Source of the DNA: Paenibacillus sp. | GTDB lineage: Bacteria; Bacillota; Bacilli; Paenibacillales; Paenibacillaceae | NCBI GenBank assembly: GCA_017512705.1 | Contig: JAFWEX010000040.1 | Coordinates: 1-50,036 of the forward strand | Direction of reading: 5' to 3' | DNA: 50,036 nucleotides | In this document: positions 1 through 12,000 of the stretch, piece by piece | Numbering within the stretch: the stretch's first letter is position 1 | How the letters are laid out: the number at the start of each line of letters is the position of its first letter | Program-made: the position numbers and the translations under genes | The notes under the pieces: generated by a model | Seen by the model: the letters and a program-made list of their open reading frames with translations, nothing else | What the model was told of the DNA's origin: nothing | The model's database searches: none

Positions 1-3000
1 GAGCCACATTTGCTGGCTCCTCGCTGTACGATGCTTCATCGTCCAGATACAGCACCGTCGCCAGTGCCAGCTCTTCTTCGCCAAGCCAAGCTTCTGCACG
101 CTCCCGTAGTGACGTTTGCGTCAGCAGCACCTTCGCTCCGCTGTCTTCGAGCATGAAGCGCACGCGGTCTGCCGGATAATCCGGGTCAAGCGGCACATAG
201 GCTCCGCCCGCTTTCCAGACCGCCAGCACAGCGACCAGCAGATCCACCGAACGCTCGGCGAGAATACCGACGAGGGTTTCCCGACCGATGCCACTTGCGC
301 GCAGTGTAGCCGCCAAGCGATTCGCCCGTTCGTTCAGCTCCGCGTATGTCAGTCGGTCATTCTCGTACACAACAGCCTCAGCTTCCGGCGTACGCTCCGT
401 CTGTTCCTCGAACAAGCGGTGGAATGCAACCGCTGGAACAGTTTCTGATTCCGACTGCGACGGATTAAATCTGCCGAGAATGTGCTCTTTTTCCGCTGCT
501 GTTAATAACGCCAACTGCTTCACACAGATGTTCGGATTAGCTGCAACTTGCTCCAGTGCCCGAGCAAAATGACCGTGAAGCGATCGGATATCTTTCTCGC
601 TGAATGTCAGCGCATTGTACGTAAACCGCAGCAACATATGATCTTCCGGAATAACGGTAATGTCCAGGTCATAGTTTGTTTGCTCCGGTGACCGGATATT
701 AGCGATTTTCAGCGCTTCTTGATCCCCACCGACAACCTGCTCAATCTGTTCTTCCATCGGATAATTTTCAAAGACCATAATATGGTTGATTAAGTCGCGT
801 TTTTGCTCACTCAGGGACTGAATTTCGAACAGTGGATAGGTCTCATAAACGCCTGATGCCAGCGCTTGATCCTGAGTTTTTCGCAAGATAGAAGCGATCG
901 TCTCTTCAGCTTTGCCCTGAATGCGAACCGGGATCGTATTAATAAATAAGCCGATCATGCTCTCGATACCCGGAATTTCTGCCGGACGCCCGGACACTAC
1001 AGAGCCGAACACGACATCCTCACTGCTGTTGTATATCTGCAGAACCAGACCCCACACGGTCTGCATAAACGTATTAATTGTCACCTGTTGCTGGCGTGCC
1101 ACTCGCTCGATTTGTCCAGTCAATTCCCTGGTCAGTTCCACGTCAATTTCGGCTACTTCAAAAGCACCCTGCTTCAGCTGCCTTTTCGCCTGAGGCAGAT
1201 TGGTCTGCTGATCGTATCCCGCCAAATACTCTGACCAGTAACGCGAAGCTTTAGCGGCATCTTGAGCTTCCAGCCATTCGATATACCGAGAGTACGAGGT
1301 AACTGGAGGGAGCTCCAGCGACCGTTGTTCCTGAATCGCAAAGTAGGTGTCGAACACTTCCTTGATCATAAAGGACATGCACCAGCCGTCCATCAATATA
1401 TGATGGTGGCTCCAGATCACATGGTAGGACTCGTCACCCGTACGCAAAACGGTCACTCGCATCAGAGCGCCCTGAGCCAAATCAAACTTGTTCGCTTTAT
1501 CCGCACGAACGAATTCGGCTATCGTTTTCTCCGAGTCTTCGATGCCTACCGAACGAATGTCCTCGAAGTGCACTTCACACTTACGCTCACGGAATACCAC
1601 CTGAATCGGCTCGTCTCTCCAGCCAGTAATATAGTTGGTACGAAGTGCCTCATTCCGCTGCACCAGTGTATCCAATCCCTTCGTGAACGCTTCAACATTC
1701 AGGCTGCCGTACAAATCAAAGGTTACCTGTTCGAAGTAAGCTTCTGAATCGACATCCAGCAGGCTATGGAACAACATCCCTTTTTGCAGTGGAGTCAGGT
1801 TATATACATTTTCCATTTCGCCGAGTGCTGCCGTTTGTTCAGCCAGCTGATCCAATTCTTCCACCGTTACATCCCGAAGCAGTACGTCGCTAGGTGTAAG
1901 CTCCGGCTTCTCCTTCGAAACACAATGGCTGATGACTTCACTCAAGCTTGATTGAAGCAGGGTTGCCAGGCGCTCTATCGTTTCTCGCTTATATTGAGTT
2001 TCTCCATAACGGATCGTGAGCTCCAACTCGCCCTCCGATACCATTCCATTCATATCGAGGACAAAATCCATCACTGCATTCGGGCTTGAATCAGAGCCAG
2101 AACTGAACGGAGACGGCTGCGAGCCGCTACTTTCGTAATCCTGGTCGAACTGACCCAGATAGTTAAAGCTAATCTCCGGTTCCAAATCGAAACATTGACC
2201 ATCCCGTGGAGTGGACAAATAACGCAAGATGCCGTACCCGATTCCTTTGTTCGGAATGCGGCGCAAGCTTTCCTTCACTTGTTTCACCTGATGACCAAGC
2301 GTCTGAAGATGAACCTGCTCCAATACAACAGGGAATTGGCTTGTGAACCAGCCTACTGTACGTGTAATGTCCACATCCGGCAAAAGATCTTCCCGGCCGT
2401 GGCCTTCAAGATTGACCAGCACGCGGTCATGACCACTCCAAGCTTGTACCGCTCTACCAAGTGCGGTCAGCAACAGATCGTTCATTTCCGTATGATAAGC
2501 ACGATGCGCCTGTTTCAACAGCTGTTCGGTTTCCTCTACCGACCAGCGAACAGTAACAACGCCACTGTCCTTCAGCTTGGATCTACCTTGTTCAAAATCT
2601 TTAGGAAGCGGTTCGTAGCTTAATTGCTCGATATCCTGCCAGAACTCTCTTTCCCTATCCATCACTGTGCCGTTTGCATAATCAGCGAGCTGTTTCGCCC
2701 ATGTTTGGAATGAATCCGTTTTGAGCGGCAGACGAATTGGCTGCCCTTGCAGTGCCTGCTCATAACCAGTAGCAAAATCCTCAAGCAGAATTCGCCAAGA
2801 TACTCCGTCTACAACCAGATGATGAATGGCGATGAGCAGATGGTCTCCTTCTGGACAGCGGAACAAGCCGAGCTTCACTAGCGGGCCGTCTTCCAGATTA
2901 ATGCTCGCTTGAATATCATTTGCCTTAGCCTCTATCCGTTCTTTCACATCATTGTGGACTCCATTGAAATCAACAACTTCCAGATCGAACAGGGCTTCAT

Positions 3001-6000
3001 TCTCCCCAGCGCTGCGGTTCCAAGCCGTATACCCATTCTCCGTTTGATAATAAACCGTACGAAGAGCATCGTGATGCACAACAAGCTGATGTACCGCTTC
3101 ACGTACAGCTTCTTCATCATAACCGTGCTTGGAAAACTGCATGAACGCCTGGTTGCTATGATGCACATCGACTGGCTTTTGTTCAAAGAACCAGCGTTGA
3201 ATCGGGGTCAGCATGACCTCTCCCGTCACTTCAGCCTGACTTGCTGTCCTCTCCACCGTCTGCAACTGCAAACTAAGGGTGGCGATCGTCGGGTAATGGA
3301 ATAAATCTTTCATAACTAACTTGTACCCCGTTTGTAGAAGACGGGACGATACTTGCAGAGCTTTGATCGAATCCCCACCGAGCGCAAAGAAATTGTCCTT
3401 CGTACCGACTTGTTGCACACCTAGTACTGACTGCCAGACCGACACCAGTGCTTGTTCGGCAGGAGTACGGGGCGCTGTGTATTCAGTCTCTGTACGAATA
3501 CTCCCTTCCGGCACAGGCAGTGCTTTACGGTCGATCTTTCCGTTCGGAGTAAGCGGCATTTGATCCAAGCGCATGATGCGAGAAGGCACCATATGAGTAG
3601 GCAACACCGCATCCAGATGAGATACAAGCCCACGCAGATCAAAACTGGAATCCGCTACGACATACCCGCATAAATATTTCTGGCCCCGCTCGTCTGTTCG
3701 ATCAATAACAAGGGCCTGACGCACGTCAGTAACGTTTTTCATAGCCGACTCTATCTCTCCGAGTTCGATCCGATAACCGCGAATTTTAACCTGGTTGTCG
3801 ATCCGACCGATAAAATCCACATTGCCATCCGGCATCCAGCGTGCCAAGTCACCTGTTCGATACAGACGTTCTCCAGCGGTGAACGGACTCTCTACAAATT
3901 TCTCCGCCGTCAGATCCGGGCGGTTCAAATAACCGCGGGCTACACCCACACCGCCGATAACTAGCTCGCCGAGTACTCCAATGGGCACCGGCTTTAGATT
4001 TGCATCCACAATATAGAACTTGGCATTCAGCCACGCTTTCCCGATTGGCACGCTGCCCATCTTCGGCAGCTTCTCCAACGGCTCGTCATAGAAGCTGGAG
4101 TCAATCGCCGCTTCTGTTACGCCATAGCTGTTAATAATACGGAATTGTGAACCAAGGCGCTCTTGTAAAGTGCGGTAATCCGATACGCTGCACGCATCCG
4201 AACTTGTAATCAGTAACTGCATGGAGCTGAGATCCAGACCCTCGGTATGCACATGCTCCATGAACGGTACGATTAGTGCTGGAGTGGATTCAAACACCGT
4301 TATAGCATAATCACGAATCCAGCTGTAAAGGCGGGTTGGATCAATGCGGTCGTCCTTCGGCACGATGACCATCGTTCCCCCGTTGTACAGTGTCCGGGCA
4401 ATATCGCCAACAAATACATCGAACGAGAAGCTGGCGAGCTGCAAAAGCCGGACTTGGAACTCATTCAGGTGATATTCTCGTCGATAGCCATCCGCCGTGT
4501 TCACTAGACTACGGTGTTCCACTGCCACACCTTTCGGACGACCTGTTGTACCAGAGGTATAGATAACGTACGCTAAATCGCTCGGCTTGTTCACATTTGC
4601 CGGGTTCAATGCAGAATCCACCGTCAGCCGGGTCTCCTCGGCTTCTACCGTTGCAGAGGATTCGAGAGCAGCCTTTTCCGTTTCTGCTTGCGCCAAGGAT
4701 TGCATACCCACAGCCGTTTCCGCGGCACCGAGGCTGTATGTCGAAGCGTCGTCAAGCGCCAGCACCATCTCCAGCACTAGAGCTTCATCGCAGCGCCAAG
4801 CTTCTGCTTGCCCCATCAGGCGAGTCTGCGTAAGCAGCACCGATGCCCTGCTGTCCGCAAGCATGTACTCGATCCGTTCTGCCGGGTAGTCGGGGTCAAG
4901 CGGGACATAAGCGCCACCCGCTTTCCATACAGCAAGTACCCCGATCAATAACTCCACCGAACGGTCGGCTAGAATGCCAACCACCTGCTCGGGTCTCACC
5001 CCGTGCGATCTCAATGCATACGCCAATTGATTTGCTTTGGCATTCAGCTCCGCATACGTCAGCTTGCTATCTTCGTAGACAACCGCCAGTGCTTCTGGAG
5101 TACGCTCCACCTGTTGCTCAAACAGCTCGTGGAATGTTTTCTCTCTCCACAATTCACACGTCTCCAAGCTTGTACCCTCTGTGATGGATTGTTTCGCGAG
5201 AGCCGAAGACGACACGTCGAATCCAACTAACAAATCATGCTGTTCGTTTTCCGTCAAGAAATTCAGATCTGCTATCCGCGCTCCCGGCTGAGATAGGATT
5301 GACGCCAAAAGCTGCTCATAATGTCCCGCTAGACGTATCATCGTTTCGGGTCTGAATAATGAAGTAGCGTACTCGATCTTGCAAACCAACTCGTGTTTCG
5401 CTTCGACAATATCCAAGCTAAGATCAAACTTCGCCGTCTTTTCCTCGATGTCGAACAACGACCATTGCAAGCCCCCCAGCGTTAAATCCAGGCTTTCGTG
5501 CTTCTGCAAAGAAAACATGGTGTCAAACAGCGGATTGCGGCTTAAATCTCGGCTCACCTGAATAGTTTCTACCAGTTCCTCAAACGGATAGTCTTGATGC
5601 TCGTAAGCGCCAATCGTCGTTTCCTTCACGTCCTGCAAGTAATCCAAGAATGTCCGCTCCGCTGCAGGGTTCAAGCGAAGAGCCAACGTATTAACGAACA
5701 TGCCGATAATTGGCTGTAAGTCGTTGTGGGAACGGGCAGCAACTGGCGTACCAATGATGATATCTTCCTGTCCTGCGTATTTATGCAGCAAAACGGAATA
5801 CGCAGCTAGCAGAAGCATGTACAGCGTTGCCTCCGTATCCCCTGCAAGGCGCTTGAGCGCTTCACTTTTCTCAGCATCTAGCGTAAATGTGAGCGTCTGA
5901 CCGTCAAATTGTTGAACAGCTGGGCGCGTAAAGTCAAGGGGCAGCTCAAGAACCGGAAGCTCGGAGCTGAATACTCCGCGCCAGTATTCTTCCTGTCGTC

Positions 6001-9000
6001 TGATCTGCTGCTGTTGCTCCTCGGATTGCTGCCAAACGGCATAATCCTTGTATTGAATCCGTAGCTCGGGTAATACTTCCCCATTGTAAAGTTGTACAAA
6101 TTCACGCAACAGCACGTCCATGGATAGGCCATCGGAACATATATGATGCATATCCAATGCGAGCAAAAATTTCTCTTGTTCCAGTTCGATCATGAGTGCA
6201 CGCAGCAAAGGTGGCTGGCTCAGATCAAAAGGCTGAATGAAGTCTTCAAGAATAGCTGCAACCTGATCTTCACTTGCCTGAAGTTTTTTGACCTTGAAAT
6301 CCACATGTGAATGGATACGTTGAACTGGCTCCCCGTTTACAATTTCAAAACTGGTGCGCAGCATGTCATGACGAGCCATCAACAAATTCAGCGCTTTTTC
6401 CACTCTGGTCTTATCCAACTCTCCTTCTAATTGCAACGCGCTTGGGAGGTTGTAATTTAGCTCCAAGCTATCCAGTTGGTGCAGGACGTACAGCCTTTTT
6501 TGTGCAGAAGAAACCGCGTAATAGTCTTTTTCCTCCGCTTTTGGAATGAAAATATGTTGCGTTTCCTCCAGACGGGATATAGCCTCGGCCATCGCCTCTA
6601 CCGTCATATGGCGGAATACATCGCGCAGCGGAAGTTCGACGTTCATCTCCTTCCGAATTTTGCTGACAAGGCTCGTCGCCCGCAAGGAATGACCTCCAAG
6701 CTCGAAGAAATGGTCCAGAACTCCAATGCCGGAATAACCCAGCACTTCCTCCCAGATCTTCACGAGCTGAGCCTCCGTCTGGTTACGCGGCGCTACGTAT
6801 TCAACGCCCGTTTCCATGCCACCTTGGGGCTCAGGCAGTGCTTTACGATCCACTTTACCGTTGGACGTCAGCGGCATACGATCCAATTGTACAAAATACG
6901 ACGGGATCATATACCCCGGCATCCCCTTAGCCAGAGATGCTCTCATCTCGCTGACTGTCAGTGTTCGATCCGCCACAAAGTAAGCGACAAGCGCCTTCTC
7001 TCCTTCTTCGTCCTGACGGGCTAGCACCACCGCTTCTTCCACACCATTGATGTTTAGAAGCTGCGTCTCGATTTCGTCCAGCTCGATCCGATACCCACGG
7101 ATTTTCACCTGGTGGTCGATCCGGCCCAGATATTCGATGTTACCGTCCGGCAGCCAAGCTGCCAGGTCACCTGAGCGGTACAGTTTCTCTCCCTCTGCAA
7201 AAGGGGAATCGACGAACTTCTCCGCTGTTAGATCTGGACGGTTCAGGTATCCTCTGGCCAATCCTTCTCCGGCCACATACATTTCTCCCGCTACACCAAT
7301 GGGCACAGGACGGCGGTTTTCATCCAGAACGTATACACTCAGCGTCGGGATCGGCTTACCGATGTTGCTCTTCGCCGCCTCTATTTCAACCCACGTAATT
7401 TCCTTATATGTCACATGAACCGTTGTCTCGGTAATGCCGTACATATTGATCAGCTTTGTCTCCGGGTACTTCGTCTTGAAGCCCTTGAGCAGCAGTGGGC
7501 TGAGCGCTTCGCCTCCGAAGATGACATTTCGAATCTGCAGATTTTGCTGGTGATCCCCCAAGACTTCACGCAATAACTGATAGAAGTACGTTGGTGTCTG
7601 ATTCAAAATTGTAACCTGTTCACGGCTTAACAGTGACAGAAAATCAGCTGGATTTTTTGCTGTGAGCGGTGGTACAATGACCAGCTTGCCTCCATACAGC
7701 AGCGCTCCGTACATCTCCCAGACGGAGAAATCGAAACAGAACGAGTGGAACAGCGTCCACGTGTCAGACGGCCCGAAGTCGAACAGGTTTTTGTCGTTAA
7801 ACAGGAGGCGCACAACATTTTTATGCTCGATCAACGTTCCTTTCGGTTTACCCGTCGTTCCTGACGTGTAGATGACATAGGCCAGGTTTTCCGGCCCGGA
7901 AATCGGCTCCAGGTTGGATGCTTCCGGTGCACCTGCCGAGGTCGCGCCAATGTCTCCCCATACGTAATCATCCAACTCAAGACGTATTCCAACAAAATCC
8001 GTCTTCTCATGCAGATGCTTTTGAATCAGCAATAACGGCGCACCCGAATCCTCGATCATGAAACGGATGCGTTCCTCAGGATAGTCAGGATCAACAGGCA
8101 CGTAGGCACCGCCGGCTTTGAGAATCGCCAAAATACCAACGACCATATCAAGCGAACGTTCAGCCAGAATGGCTACCAGTTGATCGGCTACAACTCCCTT
8201 TGCTCGTAACCTCCGCGCTAGCCGGTTGGATCGCTCGTTCAGCTCACGGTAGCTCATCTGATACTCATTCATGATGGCCGCCACGTTGTCCGGGTAAAGT
8301 TTCGCCTTCTCCTCAAACAGTCCATGAATCGTTTGCTGCCGCGGGTAGTTGGCCTGCGAATCGTTGAAGCCGTTCAGTAGCACGCTAACTTCTTCCTCGG
8401 TGAGCATATCCAGCGATGCTATATCCCTGTCCGGTGCCGCTGTGATGGTACCTAACAGTTTGTCATAATGTCTGGCGAACCGTTCTGCTGTCTCCTGTCT
8501 AAACAACGCTGTAGCGTACTCCAGTCGGCATTCGAGCTCACCGTCCAGCTCTGAAATATCCAGAAGTAACTCGAACTTGGATGTTCGGTTTTCCAGCGGG
8601 TAGAACGATTGCTTCAGCCCCTCAATGACAATTTGTTCATTCTCCGTATTTTGCAGAGAGAAAAACGTATCGAAGAGCGGATTCCGACCCGTTGCACGCG
8701 GAACTTGAAGACTTTCCACCAAGTCCTCGAACAAATAATTTTGGTTCTCAAAAGCACCAAGTGTGATGTCCTTCATTTCTTCCAGGTACGAAAGATACGA
8801 CTTGGAACGCTCCGGACGACTACGTATAGCCAGCGTATTAATAAACATCCCTACAATGGGTTGCACTTCTTCTTGTGTTCTCCCGGCAATCGGCGTTCCT
8901 ACGATCAGATCTTCCTGACCCGAATATTTGTGCATAAGGATGGAGTAAGCCGACAGCAGCACCATATACAGGGTTGTTCCCGTCCGTGCTGCCAGCTCTT

Positions 9001-12000
9001 TCAGCATCTCCGTCCGTTCTTTTTCGATATAAAACTTCACAGTCCGACCCTCAAAGCTCTGCACCGCAGGCCGTGGGAAGTCCGTCGGCAATTCCAAGAC
9101 TGGCAGCTCACCCGAGAGCTGTCTCAACCAATACTCCCTCTGCGGCTGAAGCAACTGCGCGTAAGATTCGGAATGCTGCCAAACAGCATAATCTTTGTAT
9201 TGAATATGTAGTGGAGGCAGCTCCTCACCCCGATATAAGCGGCTGAATTCATCGAAAAGGAGTGCGGTCGAAATACCGTCCGAGACGATGTGGTGCATAT
9301 CGAACAGCATAATGTGACGATCCTCGGCGATTTCAATGAGACCAATACGGAGAAGTGGCGGCTTGGTCAGATCAAACGGGCGATAGTAAGTTTCCACCAC
9401 TTGATCCAATTCCCGCTCGCTTGCCTGAAAATAATCGACAGCAAACTCCACCTCGTCATAGATGCGCTGAACAAGATCGCCCTGAACCTGTTCAATCCCG
9501 GTACGCAGCGTCTCATGACGCTGAATCAGAGCCTGAAACGCTTGCTGGACGCGTGTATGGTTCAACTTGCCTTCGAGAAGAAGCGCTGCCGACATATTGT
9601 AGCTGCGCTCGGCTCCGTCGAGCTGACGCAAAACGTACAGACGCTTTTGCTCAGACGAAACCGGATAATACTCGGCCTCATCTACCTTTGTAATCTCATA
9701 TGTCTCCTGCTGCCTTAAACCGCGAATTCTTTGGGCCAACTGTTCAATCGTGGTGTAGTGAAAAACGTCTCGCAGCGGAACTTCGACTTGCAGTTCTTTC
9801 CGAATCTTCGAGACCAGTGAGGATGCTCGCAAGGAATGACCACCCAGTTCAAAGAAATCGTCCTGCACCCCAACTTGCGTAAAACCTAGCACCTGCTGCC
9901 ATATGAGAGCAAGTCTTGTTTCCAGTGTTGTCCGAGGAGCCACATACTCACGTCCTACTTCTACCTCTTCCGTTGGTTCAGGCAGAGCTTTACGGTCGAT
10001 TTTGCCGTTCGGTGTGAGCGGAAGTGTATCGAGAGACACCAGGCGAGCGGGAATCATATGAGCGGGCAGCTCTTGCTTCAATTGGGAGCGTAGATCGCTC
10101 AGCTGCAAGGTAGCAGCCGCTGCCACGTAGCCACACAGATACTTTTGTCCCTGCTCATCCGTACGGTCAATCACCACAGCCTGCTTGACGCCCGGGAATT
10201 GCAGCAGGGCCGTTTCAATTTCTCCGAGTTCGATTCGGAACCCGCGAATTTTAACCTGATAGTCGATCCGGCCAATAAAGTCGACGTTGCCATCTTCCAG
10301 CCAGCGGGCCATATCGCCTGTCCGATACAGACGTTCGCCCGGCACAAACGGGCTCTCAACAAACATCTCAGCGGTTAGATCGGGGCGTTTCCAGTACCCA
10401 CGCGCTACCCCAGCACCGCCGATGACAAGCTCGCCCGGAACCCCTACAGGAACCGGATTTAACGCGGCATCGACAATGTAAAACCGAGCATTCAGCCAAG
10501 CTTTTCCAATTGGCACATGGCCCGACGGTGGCAGCTTATCCAGTGGCTCATCGTAGAAACTGCTGTCAACAGCCGCTTCGGTAACGCCGTAGCTATTGAT
10601 GATGCGGAATTGCCCACCGAACCTGGTCTGTAGCAATCGGTAATCGGCGACACTGCAAGCATCTGAGCTGGTAATCAGCAACTGCATGGAGCTAACATCC
10701 AGCCCTTCTTCATAAATATGCTGCATGAACGGCAGGATGAGCGCAGGTGTTGATTCAAATAACGTAATGTTTTGATCCCGAATCCAGCCGTATAAGCGAT
10801 CCGGGTCAATCCGATCATCCTTCGGCACAATCACCATCGTACCTCCGTTATACAACGTCCGCGCGATGTCTCCAACGAACACGTCAAACGAGAAGCTCGC
10901 CAGCTGCAGAAGCCGCACGGGGAACTGGTCCAATCGGTACTCGCGACGATATGCATCCGCCGTATTCATGAGACTCCCGTGCTCGATCATGACACCTTTC
11001 GGACGTCCGGTCGTTCCTGAGGTGTAGATCACATAAGCCAAATCTTGAGGTGCACTGTCGGCAGATTCAAACTTTACGCCATCAGCAGTCTCGTTATAAA
11101 TCTGTTCATCATCCATGGCAAAGACATCTTGGAGCTTCAATCGCTCATCGGCTAACCACACTCCTGCCTGCTCCAACAAATGTTGCTGCGTAAGCAGCAC
11201 TGATGCTTCACTATCGCTCAGCATATACTCAATTCGCTCTACCGGATAATCAGGGTCCAGCGGTACATAGGCTCCCCCGGCCTTCCAAACGGCGAGCACT
11301 CCGACAAGCAGTTCCACTGAACGCTCCGCCCAGATTCCCGTAATCGTCTCTTTCCCAACGCCCTGTGCGCGAAGGAGAGAAGCCAGCTGATCGGCTCGCT
11401 TGTTTAATTCGCCGTAAGTCAGTTGCTTATCCATATAAACAACGGCAGGATGATCGGGAATTTCCTGTGCAAACTTTTCAACATATCGATGAAACGCTTT
11501 TCCCTCGCTCAGTTCTGCAATCGGTGGGTTAAAAAAGTCCAGAATACGCTGTCTCTCCTGCTCGCTCAATAAAGTAATCTCGCGTACCGTCATTTTAGGA
11601 GTATGAAGAAACTGGTCCAGTACGGTTACATACTGTTCCATAATCCGATCGATCTCGACCTTCTCAAACAAACCGGTACGGTAGGAAGCGTGGAGAATGA
11701 CATGGCCTTCATTCAGCATATGATCGAAGCGAAGTAACAAATCGTCCATCTCATGTCTAGCAAAGTGAGCCTCCAGACGTACTTTGAGTTCGTCGTACTC
11801 CACAATGTTTAAAGGCAAATATTCCAGTGACGTACGGAACAGCTCCGAAAGATCGTTGCGGCCGTGTTGTTCACGTAAGTCCTGGATCAATTGATTATAA
11901 GGATATTTCTGATACCGCAGATCTGCCGTATTTTCCTTGGAAACCGTCTGGATTAAGGAGAGCAGGTGTCCGTCTGGATTCAGATGAATCCGTGTAGCTA

